DNA of 64,000 bases from the NCBI GenBank assembly GCA_021464245.1, contig JADCRB010000006.1, forward strand, positions 2,869,621-2,933,620, read 5' to 3'. This DNA is from Carallia brachiata (taxonomy: Eukaryota; Streptophyta; Magnoliopsida; Malpighiales; Rhizophoraceae). Positions 36,501 to 48,700 of the stretch are shown one piece after another. Position 1 is the stretch's first letter. Every line of letters starts with the position of its first letter. A model generated the notes under the pieces. The model ran no database searches. It was not told the DNA's origin and saw nothing but the letters and a program-made list of their open reading frames with translations. Both the position numbers and the translations under genes were made by a program.

Positions 36501-37260
36501 CAACTTGTTCATTAAACAGTTGCAATCTATTTTCCTTGTTCATGATTTTGTTCTGTTCATTATTTTCTAGGCATTAAAGCTTAGTACATGTTTGATGGTC
36601 TCCTTCTTTCTTAACACAAGTATGTTACAGATTTGTTTGCATGCTTTCGAATGACAAACTGCAGTCTTTCTCCCATGGCTATTACACCTCCCCTCACTAA
36701 AATTGGCGATCGTTTTTCCTAATGGTGACGTCTATAGGCTGTTGGTGCTCTTCAATATGTTACTTTGACTCGTCCTGATATATCATTTATCGTTAATTAC
36801 CCATGTCAATATATTCATTGTCCAACCATTATTCATTGGTAGGCAGTTAAGCATGTTTTTCGTTATCTTCATCCCACGTCAGACTATAGTTTTTTTTTTT
36901 TTGACGGTCATCAAATGAGCTTCAATGTTTTTATGATAGTGACTAGGGTAAATGTCCAGATGATCTGTACTCTACCAGTGGCTATACTATCTATATTGGT
37001 TCTAATTTAATTTCCTACACTGCTAAAAAACAATTGGCTATTTCTCATTCTTCGATTGAGAGTGAACATAAAGCTTTGGGTAATACCACGACAGAATTGA
37101 TGTGGCTCCATTCTCTTCATTCTGAGCTTGGTTTCTTACTTCCTGTGCCAACTGTCTTTTGGTGTGATAACATTGGTGTTATTTATCTCATAAGAAATCC
37201 TATTTTTCATGCTCATATGAAAAACATCGAGGTCGATTTATTATTTCGTTCATGAGGTTG
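33528..37260 (+). pseudogene. copia gag-pol remnant
   Basis: Pieces in order. Gag starts near 33528 and continues past 33720 in other frames. A decayed zinc-knuckle-like segment lies at about 34330-34400. A pre-integrase block with WNARFGHPQFQI is at 34912-34960. Integrase includes ACPYTHERNETLERK at about 35345-35390. RT spans about 35880-36990 with repeated stops. RNase H (37034-37255) has ISHSSIESEHKALGNTTTEL and FWCDNIGVIYL. The longest surviving open piece is the RNase H segment, 73 codons. Confidence 0.8.
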
Positions 37261-37375
37261 TAGCTCCTTGACTTTTAACTGTCAAGTTTATTTATAGAGA
37301 TGATCAAATAGCTGATATTTTTACCAAACCTTTAGGTCGTGTCTTGTTTGCCTATACCATCAGCTTGAGGTAGGT

Positions 37376-37639
37376 TGTTAGTGTATCTCTTATATTTCTC
37401 TGTAATATTTTGTATTTAATTATTTTCCTATTTAATTGTGTAATTAAAATGATATGTATTGATTTTAATTTCTTAGTCCAAGGCATTGAATAAGATTCCT
37501 CCTTAGGATTTTCTTCTGGTTCATTTTTGCATAAGAATGATTGTACAAATAAAAGTCAATACAAAAACAAAAAAGGTCCCTTGACATCTCTTCTTATCTT
37601 ATGTTAAAATTAGTTTTACCTTATCTTTGAGTTTTTTCA
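37376..37639 (+). repeat. 3' LTR
   Basis: 264 bp, TGTTAGTGTATCTCT to GAGTTTTTTCA, partner of 33295-33511. The purine-rich AGCTTGAGG just upstream is the plus-strand primer site. Confidence 0.88.
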
Positions 37640-37767
37640 GGAATGCGGTTATAACAAGTCCCAATCTCACATAATATTTAATTTAGTAATGATTAGCTAA
37701 AAAAAATAAATGCACATTTCTTTTATTTTCTTTCTTTTTTTTTAAGGGAACAGGCAATGGTGATATC

Positions 37768-38021
37768 TATCAGATAGCCTTTATCTAGTGGTGGTGTGTT
37801 TGTACTTATTCATATTTGGTTATTTGTTTATAGTCCTCTTCCATTCAATGCTTTGGTTGTTAGGCTGTCGATCCTATAGTAAGCCTATTAGCTATTTTGT
37901 TATTTTTCTTTTATCCTTAGCTTGTATAGTGTAATAGCAAAGCTCTGTAACTACTATTTAATAGAGAGCATGTACAACAATTTTATTAATGCAAATATTC
38001 ATCATTTTATTCAATCTTTCA
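37768..38021 (+). repeat. 5' LTR
   Basis: 254 bp from TATCAGATAGCC to CAATCTTTCA. It contains tagagagcatgtacaacaa near the 3' end, shared with the partner. Confidence 0.88.
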
Positions 38022-38033
38022 TGGTATCAGAGC
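38022..38033 (+). promoter_or_regulatory. tRNA-iMet primer binding site
   Basis: Perfect TGGTATCAGAGC directly after the LTR. Confidence 0.9.
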
Positions 38034-38079
38034 TATAAGGCTTAACAACACAACTATCGCATCTGAATCCTCCACACTT

Positions 38080-41000
38080 ACAATTGACACTAACGTTCAG
38101 TCCTCTATTATCATCAATCAAACTTCAATTGGTGTAACAGCCATCAACATTGCAGCCCAACTACCACTAAAGTTATGCTTATCCAACTACATTTCTTGGC
38201 GAGCTCAAATTAAATCACTGCTTGTTGGCAACAAACTTGAAGGGTATTTGGATGGTTCAATTCCAAACCCACCCAAGACAATCACACAAAGAGAAGCTAC
38301 AATAATCAAAACTAATTATGATAAGTGGTATCGCCAGGATCAATTACTTTTACATGCAATTATTGCTTAAGTGTTTGAATCATTGATCACACTCATAGTT
38401 TCGCCACCATTGCAAAAGAGGCATGGGAAAATTTGTCCAAAATATATGCAACCAGGTCACGATCCAGAATCATCTCTTTAACAGAGCTCTTTGAGCCACG
38501 CGATATAAGGTCCGTAGCTGATTATCTGTGTGTCGTGAACGGCATAGCGGACACACTATCAATTATTCATTCTCCTTTTACTGAAGAAGACTTAATTGTC
38601 CATATCCTGAATGGCATTACGAATTAATTCAAGGAACTAACTACAACCATTTGAACACGTGAAACGTTAGTTTCTTTTAAGAAATTACATGACAAGCTCA
38701 TAGTTTTTGAAAGTTATCTCAAGAAAGAGGAGGTAGTAACTATTTTTCCTATTAATGCAAATATATCTTGTCGAGATCCCAACTAGAGGAAATTATACAG
38801 GTCATGGAGCTGGAAGCATGCATGGGGGCAAGAGTAATTTCCCTCGCCCTCAAACTACTCTAGCATTACCCACAGAAAATTTTTCGAGTGATTTTTTTGG
38901 TCAACAATGACTTATTTGTCAATTGTGTCAGAGACCTGGTCACATAACAAAGAAATGCTTTTGTGGAAAATCTTTTTTCCAAGATACTTATGGCCAATAT
39001 AGCTCAAATTCCAGCAACAAAGGATTCCTCCTAGATTATTGACTCTGGGCCTTTTATCATGTCACCTCCAACCTAAACGATTTGTCACTATATTCAGAGT
39101 ATAACGGAATAGATGAGATAGTAATTGGTGATGTTGTAAGTTTGAAAATCACACACTAGCTTGGTTAGACTATTTAATAATGACCACTCTTTTCATCTTT
39201 CCGAAATTTTGTGTGTCCCTTAAATGAAGAGCAACTTGATTTTCGTATCTAAACTATGTGAAACTAATCTTGTTTCTATTGAATTTTTTTCTGATTTTTG
39301 TTTAGTGAAGGACTTAACCGAGGGAACACCTCTACTCCTGACGCAAAATATGGATTGGACATACCAAATTTTCCCTAAAGTCGTATAGCATCAGTCCAAC
39401 CAGTGTCAACTTGGCGTCGGTGACTCAATCACCCATCAATCAAAATTTTTTACCATTTAGTCACCTTACTTTTCTTGTCATATCGGTTGTTAGTCAATGA
39501 ATGTTTACTATGCAATATTTGTCAATGCAATAAAAGCCAAAAATTGGCCTTTACTCAGTCGTTAATCTCTAATAGTCGTGCTCTTCACATAGTTTTTTTG
39601 GATATAGGGGTCCATCTCCTGTCAAGTCTATTGATGAATTTAAATATTATGTCATTTTGATTGATCATTTCAGTCGATATATTTGGCTTTACCCTTTGCA
39701 TTTGAAGTTAGATGTTTTTTTAGTTTTTGTCACATTTAAAAATCTGGTTGAAAAACAATGCAATAGTACTTATTGAATTACACACTGATGGTAGAGGTGA
39801 GTATCTAGCTCTCAAATCCTTTCTAACATCTCATGAAATATCACAAATCTTAACCCCACTCTACACACCTGAACATAATGATATTTCTTAAAGGAAGCAT
39901 AGACATGGTGGAAACAAGCTTAACTTTACTACACTAAACCTCACTTCTTAAAAAAATTTTGGTACCATTCCTTTCAAACCACATCATATTTTATTAGTCG
40001 GCTACCCACCTTGGTTCTGTCGATGAAATCTCCTTATGAAAAAATTTTTCATACACAGCACAATCGTGGCAAATTTAAGGTCTTTGGTTACCTCTGTTAA
40101 CCATGGTTAAAGCCTTATACCCAAATAAATTAAAAGAAAAATCTCACCTGTGTATTTTTCTTGGATGCTTACCACACCATATAGGTTATAAGTATTTCGA
40201 CCCTCAAACAAATAAAGTTCATATTTTGCGTCATGTTATTTTTTTGCGAGTCAACCTTTTCGTTGGCAAATTTGGTTTCTCCAATGCCACAAACAATAGT
40301 CTTGTCTTTTTTAGATTGGAACATAATAGTGTCTAATTTAATGCCTCATTATATTGTCGTTCCTTTATTTGATCCTACAGGTACGACTTCTGGTGAGCAA
40401 CAGAATATCCCATCCTTATTGAGTCCATTTGATAGCAATATGTGCTCTAGTTCTTATCAAACATTGGTGACTTCAATAGAAATTTAGGAATCTAATGGAA
40501 CTTAATCTTCTATACCCAATCCACTAGTTCGTAGCCGCCCAATGACCACTCGATCTCAAAACAATATTTTTAAGCCCGAGCAGATATCCTAAGCCACTCG
40601 AGTCTCAACAATTGATTCTTTGGAGTCACAAACAATAAAGGATGTTATATCCAGTCCTTTGTGGTGCGAAGCTATGATAGTTGAATTCAAAGCTTTGTTT
40701 GAAAATAATACATAGCGCCTTGTTCCTTGTTCCAAACCTACGAACATCATCAGAAATAGATGAATTTTTTGTATTAAGAGAAATCTAGGTGAGTCTATTG
40801 AGCATTACAAAACTCGTCTCGTTGCTAAGGGTTTTCACCAGAGACTAGGTTTGGACTTCTCAAAAACTTTTAGTCCTATTGTTAAGCCAGCGACTAATAG
40901 ATTGGTGCTTATAATTGTAGTCCAATTTGGGTGGCCGTTGAGATAGCTTGATATTAATAATGCCTTTTTACAAGGTACTTTGACTGAAACCGTGTTCACG

Positions 41001-42085
41001 GAGCAGCCTGCTAGCTTTATTGGTGCTAAAAATCCCAACTATGTATGCAGGCTTAACAAAGCCATCTAAGGCCTCAAACAAGCTCCATGTGCTTGGTAGT
41101 TGGAATTCAGTAATTTTCTCCTTACACTGGGATTTATAAATTCATTTTCTAACTCTTCTTTGTTTATCTACAACAAAGGCTCCATTTTATTCTATTTGTT
41201 TATTTATGAAGATAATATAATCTTAACTGGAAATCATCTGGAGACTAAATCTTATTTTTACAGTCAACTTGCAGCTCGTTTTTCCTTGAAGGATTTTGAA
41301 AATATCAATGTATTCTTGGGCATGGATATCATTTCAGTTTCCTATGGTTTAATTCTATCTCAGCATCACTATGTTCGTAGATTACTTCATGAATTTGGCT
41401 TGAGTGATGCCAAAGAGTATAATACTCCTATTTCTCCAAGCACAAAGTTGATCCTCAACGATGAATTAGGCTTGGCCAACTCAAAGGATTATCGACAATT
41501 GATTGGCTCCCTATAATATCTCTTGGTAACTAGACCTAATATCTCGTTTGCCATTAATAAATTGGTTCAGTTTATGCAACAACCAACGTTGAATTAATGG
41601 TCTACACTAAAGCAAATTTTACGGTATTTGAAAGGTATTATGCATCACGATCTTTTAATTAGTTCTAGTCCTAGTTCTCTCTACTTTCGTACCTATTGTG
41701 ATGCAGATTGGGGAGGTAATATTGATGATAGGATCTCCAACTGCTTATCTAATTTTCCTTGGTAATGCACCTGTATCTTGGAAATCATCTAAACAAAGAA
41801 TAGTGGCACGTTCCTCCATTGAAGTTTAATATCGGGCTATAGCTTCTACTACTGTAGAATTTGCATGGGACCAATTTGCTTAAAGAGTTATGGGGGTCCC
41901 TATCACCGCTACATTTACCATTTATTCCGACAATTTGGGGGCTACATATGTCACTGCTAATCTCGTCTCCCATTCAAGAATGAAGCACTTAGCCATGGAT
42001 TATCATTTTGTTCGTCAATAAGTTGCATCCAGTGAGTTGCAAATTCAACATACTCCCAGTACTGACTAGCTTGCGGATGGGTTAA
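38080..42085 (+). pseudogene. copia gag-pol remnant
   Basis: Gag: 38085-38720 in shifting frames, with LSNYISWRAQIKSLLVGNKL and GYLDGSIPNPP. Zinc knuckle 38917-38958 keeps a complete CX2CX4HX4C (CQLCQRPGHITKKC). A protease IDSG lies near 39037. Integrase pieces run 39640-40330. RT spans about 40560-41515; the frame 41100-41516 is its C-terminal part, but the catalytic YxDD is read YEDN at 41205-41216, which should abolish polymerisation. RNase H remnants run 41640-42085. Many stops separate these pieces. Confidence 0.8.
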
Positions 42086-42166
42086 CAAAGTCATTATTTT
42101 GCCAACGGTTCCTCTTCCTTCGCTCTCTGATGGAGTTGTTGATGTCACCTTCATCTTATGAGGGCA

Positions 42167-42419
42167 TATTAGATAGCCTTTATCTTGTGGTTTTTTGTTT
42201 GTACTTATCTAATATTTGGTTATTTCTTGTAGTTCTCTTCCATCTAATGCTTTGATTGTTAGGCTGCCAATCCTATGGTAAGCGTATTAGCTATTTTGTT
42301 ATTCTTTTTTTATCCTTAGCTTGTATAGTGTAACAGCAATGCTCTGTAACTCTATTTAATGGAGAGCCTGTACAACAATTGTATTAATGCAAAGATTCTT
42401 CAGTTTGTTCAATCTTTCA
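42167..42419 (+). repeat. 3' LTR
   Basis: 253 bp from TATTAGATAGCC to CAATCTTTCA, partner of 37768-38021. Confidence 0.88.
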
Positions 42420-42929
42420 CTGCCATAACTGCCGAGAAGGAAGATTGCGCCCTTACACCATTGTGGGTTGACCCATGCTACTAAACTCATGGATATAGTT
42501 AAGTTCACCAATTTGCATGGCAGAGATTCGAAACCATAACATGTAAGGTACAAACGAATCTCTAATTATTAGACTACAATTAGTGATTTTCCGTCCTCAC
42601 TCCTCGTTGGGCATTTTCAATTTTCTTTTGTTATGTTTTCTGTACCTTCTTTTTTTTCAATCAAGTTTTGTTTTAAAGGGCATGTCACGAGTGACTAGCC
42701 ACAGCCTATAAAGTACTTTTTCCACCAATTCGAACATAATTCTTCAAGGATGAGTACAAAAATCTCTATCTAATGCTCTGTTTAATTAGAATACTTGTTG
42801 CCATCAACTTTCATAAAAGTGATGTCTTATCACTTTACAAAAGGTAATAACTTCTTAGCCAGAGGGCATTTACGTAGACATGGAGGAGATGAAAGTACGA
42901 ACGAAAGATCATTAAATGCTTAAGGAGAC

Positions 42930-43198
42930 AATTCACAGCGAATTTTGTCCAAAATAAGTATAGAAGAAGTGTAGGTTGTCTTGGGGATGCCATGTGATTT
43001 TATTTGGCATATTAAGCTTCAAAAAGATTGGTTGAACTTTTTCCTCTCTTCAAACCGTAGGGCCAGTTTTCTTTGTTTGCTTGACAATTCTGCTAGTATA
43101 GGAAACTTGAGAGACGTGTTGTTATCTGGTTTTTTCGCCCATGAGCTGTCAAGCAACTGCTAAATGGAATAAACTTGGATGTTTTTATCAAGAAAAAA
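42930..43198 (+). mobile_element. Possible A-tailed retro-insertion of unknown origin
   Basis: A stretch with a frame of 60 codons (42981-43163, MGMPCDFIWHIKLQKDWLNF at its start) ends about 20 bp before a run of 17 or so A (43182-43198). A coding-like piece followed by a poly-A tail suggests a LINE 3' end or a processed pseudogene. I do not recognise the protein and found no flanking duplication. Confidence 0.3.
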
Positions 43199-44280
43199 AA
43201 AAAAAAAAGGCTCATTATCTAGGTGTAATTAAGCTAGTAAGACACAAGTATAATTGATAGAAGTCAGTATCAACATATGATCTTATAAGATTCTAACAGG
43301 AACAATGATTTGGTAATTTTGAAAAAAAAATATAGTTTGGTTTGTTATTTATGGTTATGTTTCTTTGTAGCTTCTTAAAATTAAGTTAAATAATTTATTC
43401 AAAAAAATAAATAAATTAGAGCAAATCAGAAGAGAAAAGGCTCATGGCGAGGCAAAAAATTTGGTGGCCATAGATATCTGAGTTCATAAACGCTAAAAGT
43501 GGTATGTTTATAATTGAAAAGTAAAAATGGGATCGTGGAAAGAAAAAATTAAAATAGGATAGGCAAAAACAAATTTTACAAATACATATGGTATCAATAA
43601 GATATTTCGTTATACTAGTGAGCCTCCCAAGTATATATCCAAAATAACATGTTATGCGCCTCAGACTTTTTGAAGACTTAAGCTGAATATATGTTAGGCT
43701 ACAAGTCTGATGGTTTATGTTCCTCAAATGTTATTAAAGCTGTTCGCGGCTGAGTTAGTCATTGGAAAGGAGAAGGTGAGTTATGAATATTGTTCCGCCA
43801 ATGAAATTTGACTTGTGATGTTTTTTTCAGTTTTTTTTTTCTTTTGGAAAAATTTTTTATCTTCCTACGAGTGGTCTCAAAAAGATACAAACTGATATGA
43901 GCCGTAAAATATTTGAATTCAAACAAAAAATAAAAAATAAACTGTCAGTTATCGTTGAACAGTACTGCATTACTGTATGTTCCTACTTAAGTGTAGTTGT
44001 ATATATTTTTTTTTCAGCACAATTTGACTTATGATAGAGGCAATAATTAATGGTATGGCATATGGATATTATGAATTGAAGCCAAGATAAGGTAGATAAA
44101 ATGGAACAAGAAAGAAAGCGGATTAGCAGAAGGCACATGAATGCTGAATGGCAGTGAGTACAGTAGCGTAAAAGCAACACACACTTTACTGCCTCCTAAT
44201 TGTGGGTATTTGAACTTTGAAGCAATAATTGAAGCAATGATAGTGTTGAGAGTCAAAAGAAAGATGAAAATACCCTTTGG

Positions 44281-44281
44281 A

Positions 44282-44319
<38 letters not shown>
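44281..44319. repeat. (GA)n microsatellite
   Basis: About 18 AG units without interruption. Confidence 0.9.
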
Positions 44320-44320
<1 letters not shown>

Positions 44321-44949
44321 AGATTTGCTAGGAAGAATGTGAGAGGAGGGACCTGAATTTTGGTGTTATTGTTTTTATTGATTTTTTAGGGAGGTTGGTT
44401 TTTTTTTCCTTGTAATAAGGAAGAGGTTGAAATTGAGATTGAGAAGCTAGATTCCCGGAGGTCCATGTGGGTGGAGATATAGTAACATGGTACATTAATG
44501 TAATCCAGCTTTCTTTATCAGTAAACCCCAATATTCCCATTGGCAGTCTTTAATTTTGTATAAAATACATTGGCATTCGTGGGGCAAAAATCAACATGCA
44601 ATGACCTAAATTCTATTCTCGTGCAGTTTCATGATCCTTGCAACCATATTAAACAAATGCCCATTTTGGCTTCTGAAAAAAGAATATGTTGGGGAATGAA
44701 AGTCTCCGTTGGTCATGCCCTTCCTTGATGTTCTTTCTAATTAATATATTAAACAACTCGATCTCTTTCCCTCTCTCCCCCACTCTCCGTGCCAGTGTAC
44801 ACTTCTTAATTTATAGTAAAATTGCTATTAGGTAGGCATTGCTTATATCTTACGAGGTGGGATAAACTAAGCCATCAATCACTTGATTTTTCAATAGGGC
44901 CGGTTCTGTCTAATTGAGGTAGCCCCGCTCTTACCCATCAAATAATAAG

Positions 44950-45135
44950 AATTTTTCTTCATTTTTATTTTCTTTTAACAATCAAAGAGAATTGCCCGCT
45001 TTCACAAGAGCAAATGTTGTAATGTACATTTAGTCTCGTTGAGTGTCTTTACAAAAATTTAAATCCATGACTTTTAGCATTTTAAAGAATGACTTCCTCA
45101 CCATCAACTATTAAACCATAACTTCTGTGGTTCTA
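44950..45135 (-). mobile_element. Decayed SINE-like sequence
   Basis: The complement has a box-A-like TATGGTTTAATAGTTGATGG, then about 30 bases later GGATTTAAATT in box-B position. Divergence is high and no tail or TSD was found. Confidence 0.25.
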
Positions 45136-45779
45136 CTATCTGAATTTTGAAGTGTGTATTTAAATTAGTGTGAACCGAGTCTCACTAGCTATAATAAATA
45201 ATATTCTACCATATCTGTATCAACGATATATGTAGCTGCAAAAGGTATCCAATGGCATCGTTAAGGTGGGTCCAAGGAAGACAATTAAGGTGACACTGGC
45301 TGTCCAACTAAAAATATGCGTGCAAATATATAACAGCTTTTGGTTTTGGACCCACGTCGCCTGTGTGTCCTGCACATTGTTCCGCGACCATGGAAAAATC
45401 TTAAAGATAAGAGACAATCAAATCAACTTTCTTGATTCCCCCAACACCCAATAGCACTTTTGGAAGGTCCGTGTTACGCTGCTTACGTCTCCATTCCCTT
45501 TACTAACATTCATTCATATGGATTTGCTTTCATTTTCATCAAAGGTAAACCCAATGAATATATATATATACAAAACTGTGGCTCTCTCCTGCATGGAGGA
45601 ATATTTTCAATCTGTTTTAACTCGTGTGACACTGAAAATGGAATGCCAAACTTGTCCGATCTTTCTTTATTTTTCTTGGGCAAAACGGAGCTAGCTTTAA
45701 TTAGATAGTACCAGCCATTATACGAAAAATATATTTAAACAAAGAAATAAAAAAAAACCATGACATTTTTATTAAACAC

Positions 45780-46699
45780 CCAGGAACGAAGCCAGAAAAT
45801 TTTTTTAAGCTGGCAGACTTATATGTTTAAATATAATAATAAAAAAATTACATATTTAAAATAATAAATATTATAATTCTTTCGCAAGAGATTTTAAATT
45901 TTTTTATTTTCTATACTATCAAAATTTTATTTTTTATATAGATAATAATATAATCATTTAGTTATTTATCTATCATACGATTACACAACTGATTTTTTAT
46001 ATGCTATTTGTAGTTGAAAAGTTCTTTTTACTATTAAAACATATTATTAAAATTAATTATATAAGCAACTATATTTTGAAAAATAAAATATGTTTTTGTC
46101 TGTTCTTTTTCTTATAAATAAATGTATTGTTAGTAATGAATTCTATTAAAAAAATAAGAATATTTAAAAAAATAAAAAATGATACTAATAACAATCTTCT
46201 GTAACATGTGAAAAATATCATGTATATTAAATAAAGAAATATCAGTAACAGGGAAAAGGACTAAGAAAATTAAAATAAAAATGGTAAATTAAAAGGAAAA
46301 AAATTAAAAAAAAGGAGAGAGAAGAGGGCGGATTAAAAAAAAGAATTAAAGTGCAAAGGATTGACAAAAAATCAAAAAAGCGAGAGAGAGAGAGAGGGAG
46401 AGAGAGTAAAGTGCAAACGATTGAAAAAAAATAAACAGAGAGAGAGAGAGGGGGGCTGCAAAGTGGTAAAAAGAATTTAAGAGAGAGAGAGAGAGAGGGC
46501 GGTTAAAGTGGTAAAAAAATTAAATGACAAAAAAAATGAAGGGGCAAAGACTCGAATCCTTGCCAACTTTAGGGAGAGTAAGACTTTTACTTCTGCACCA
46601 AAGATTTACCGGTTGAACTTTTTATCAACACAATGTACATAAACTAAAGATTCAAGGGGGAACAATTGCCACCCCTTGCCCCCACTTGGCTTTGTCCCT
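45780..46699. mobile_element. TIR transposon of about 920 bp, non-autonomous
   Basis: Inverted ends: CCAGGAACGAAGCCAG on the left, and AGGGACAAAGCCAAG as the complement of the right. The flanks ttaaacac (45772-45779) and ataagcac (46700-46707) agree at six of eight bases, as expected of an old hAT-size duplication. The body is A/T-rich with several GA microsatellites at 46314-46500 and no coding frame. Confidence 0.6.
46314..46500. repeat. GA-rich microsatellite cluster
   Basis: Three GA runs separated by aaagtgcaaa(g/c)gattgaaaaaa-type spacers. The units ggcgg(a/t)taaa...gagagaga recur, so the block seems to have grown by tandem duplication. Confidence 0.7.
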
Positions 46700-46707
46700 A
46701 TAAGCAC

Positions 46708-47486
46708 TTATTGCCCTTAGTTAGTGATTTAGTTAAATATCATTAAGAAAAAACTTACTAGCTTCAATTAGATAGGTTCAAAAAAATTACAAAGTAATAT
46801 GGGCCGTTGGCTTCACCTAGTATTACTCATTTTATTAGTATTGATAATGACATTAATAAGTGTTTATCCAATTAAATTAAACATGTTCGATAGACGAACT
46901 ACCCACGCTTTACCCAATATTTTTCCAAGAATAATCATTAATAAGAAATTTGGTAAGCAAAACTTTTTAGTTCAATTCATGAATTTCGTGGTTATGGATA
47001 TCAAATTCATATAAGATGGCTTAATTAAAATTGGATATGAAGGACACTCAATCATGGTTAAAAATTATCACTTTCTATTCTTAATAAACAGAAAAAATAA
47101 TTTTGTCAACGAACCTTTTTTCTTTGATAATATTCGAGTCGTGTTCGAATTGTCTCTAGGATGACTAAATCTTTTGTCATATATGAGTGAATGAATATAT
47201 ATATTTTTTAAGACATCGATGTTTAGAACTTAAACTTCTCTTTTAAATGTTATAAATTTTAATTCCGATAAAGTTGTGTTAAATTTATGAAAGATTGGGA
47301 GCTACTCAAATTTTATAATTCATGGTCCAATTCAGATTTGCACCCTCTCTACCTTTTTATTGGACATATTCGGAAAGGACAATAGTTGGAATATGAGAGG
47401 ACCGGCAACGACTAAGGAGTCTTTGTACCTTTGTTACAACGATAAAATTTAAAATTAAAAATCCAACTAGTGACAATAAACTATTA
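46708..47486. other. Intergenic, contains one copy of a dispersed repeat
   Basis: No gene recognised; the frame 46799-47014 resembles nothing known. The block 47224-47308 recurs at 53977-54059. Confidence 0.45.
47224..47308 (+). repeat. Dispersed repeat, copy 1
   Basis: Begins TAGAACTTAAACTTCTCTTT and ends GGGAGCTACT. It is about 75% identical by eye to 53977-54059. Class unknown. Confidence 0.45.
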
Positions 47487-48700
47487 GGACCCGTTTGAAG
47501 ACGCTATCAGTTTTTTGTTTCTGTTTCTTATTTTTTATTTTTCTATTTTTGCTGTTTGCTGAATTTTTGTGTTTAAAACTGTCAATTTTTGTTTTTTTCT
47601 ATAAGAATAAAAAAGTAGATAGAAAAAGGATAGTGAGAGAATTAGTAAAAAAATATAAATAAAAAGAGAAAAATGGGAGAGAGAGACAGAGAGATGGTAG
47701 AGAGAGAATGAATAGATAGAATGGTAGAGAGAGAAAAAGGAGAGAGAAATAGAGTAGAAAGAGAATGAGTAGAGAGAATGACAGAGAGAGAAAAGAGAGA
47801 GAAAGGGTAGAGAAAGAATGAGTAAACAGAATGGTAGAGAGAGAAAAATGAGAGAGAGAGGGTAGAGAGAGAATGAGTGGAGAGAATGGCAAAGAGAGAA
47901 AAGAGAGAAAGGGTAGAGAAAAATGAGTAAAGAGAATGATAGAGAGAGAAAAATGAGAGAGAAAGGGTAGAGAGAGAATGAGTAGAGAGATTGGGAAAGC
48001 AAAAAAAAGGGGAGAGAGTCTAGATAGAGAGAGAATGAGTAGAAAAAATAGTAGAGAGAAAAAAGAGAGAGAGAGAGGGCAGAGAGAGAATCCTAGAGTA
48101 AGAAAAATGAGAGAGTGTGGGTAGACAAACAATGGTAGAGAAGAAAGAGAGAAAAAGAGAGGGTGGAGAGAGAACGAGTAGCGAGAATGGTTGAGCGAGA
48201 AAAGGAGAGAGAGTGAGTAGAGAGAGGATGATAGAGAGAGAAAAAGAAGAGAGAGAGACGGTAGAAAGAGAATGAGTAGAAAGAATGGTTGAGGGAGAAA
48301 AAGGAGAGAGAGAGTGTGGTTAGAGGGAGAATGGGTAGAGAAATGGTAGAGAGAGAAAAAGGAGAGAGAGAGAGAGAGAGAGAGAATGGTAGAGAGAGAA
48401 TGAGTAGAGAGAGAAAGAGAAGAGAGAGAAAAAATATATAGGGAGAGAGAGAGGATGAGTAAAGAGAGATATAATAAAGACGGTAGATAGAGAGAGAAAA
48501 GGTTATGAGAGAAAGTATAGAAAAGAAAGTAAAAAATAAAATGAGAAAGCTATCTTTTATTGTTTTTTCATTTTTTTTTTTGAAAAATACGTTTAACTTT
48601 TCAAGAAAAAATAAAAACAAGATCAATATTAAATATGTTTTCTGTTTTTTTGTGAAAAATAAACAGAAAACAAAAAATTTAATCCATACCAAATAGGGCC
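47487..48700. mobile_element. TTA-flanked Harbinger-like element filled with a GA minisatellite
   Basis: TTA flanks both ends (47484-47486 and 48701-48703), the 3-bp duplication of the PIF/Harbinger class. The ends are inverted: GGACCCGTTTGAAGACGC, and GGCCCTATTTGGTATGGA as the complement of the right end. Both are followed by fragments such as tttctgtttc. Between A/T-rich arms of about 130-200 bp lies a purine-rich array at 47615-48515. There is no transposase, so it is non-autonomous. The TIR match is imperfect (about 8 of the first 11), so class assignment is provisional. Confidence 0.6.
47615..48515. repeat. GA-rich minisatellite of about 900 bp
   Basis: Almost pure purine on the plus strand. 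Degenerate units of about 50-60 bp are built from gagagaatgagtagagag, aatggtagagagag and aaaaggagagag. One long unbroken GA run lies at 48361-48385. Minus-strand frames of 155, 177 and 199 codons (47535-48692) are Leu/Ser/Phe-rich translations of this array and not genes. Confidence 0.85.

Larger units (their letters stand above)
33295..37639 (+). mobile_element. Full-length decayed Ty1-copia, 4.3 kb
   Basis: Bounded by related LTRs at 33295-33511 and 37376-37639. A perfect copia primer site TGGTATTAGAGC (33512-33523) follows the first, and a polypurine-type AGCTTGAGGTAGG precedes the second. The flanks agaat (33290-33294) and ggaat (37640-37644) look like a 5-bp TSD with one change. Gag, protease, integrase, RT and RNase H pieces are in copia order but with many stops and frameshifts, so it is dead. 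Confidence 0.88.
37768..42419 (+). mobile_element. Second full-length decayed Ty1-copia, 4.65 kb
   Basis: LTRs 37768-38021 and 42167-42419 differ at about 30 positions by eye and belong to a different family from the neighbour. The primer site TGGTATCAGAGC (38022-38033) is intact, and a purine-rich atgagggca precedes the 3' LTR. Internal order is gag, zinc knuckle, protease, integrase, RT, RNase H, all with stops. The LTR start is TA rather than TG in both copies. No target duplication is obvious (atatc against ctgcc). It begins 128 bp after the previous element ends. Confidence 0.88.
42420..45779. other. Intergenic region with minor repeats
   Basis: No gene recognised. It contains an A-tailed segment (42930-43198), a GA microsatellite (44281-44318) and a decayed SINE-like stretch (44950-45135), listed separately. 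Frames at 43416-43727, 43983-44256, 45266-45454 and 45460-45708 resemble nothing known. Confidence 0.45.

Noticed and set aside
46799..47014. 71-codon frame with a hydrophobic start resembling a signal peptide
   Set aside because: A/T-rich frame without homology, promoter or neighbours. A chance hydrophobic start is likely.
47535..48692. Three overlapping minus-strand frames of 155, 177 and 199 codons
   Set aside because: They are Leu/Ser/Phe-rich translations of the CT strand of a GA minisatellite. Open frames in such arrays are expected by composition.
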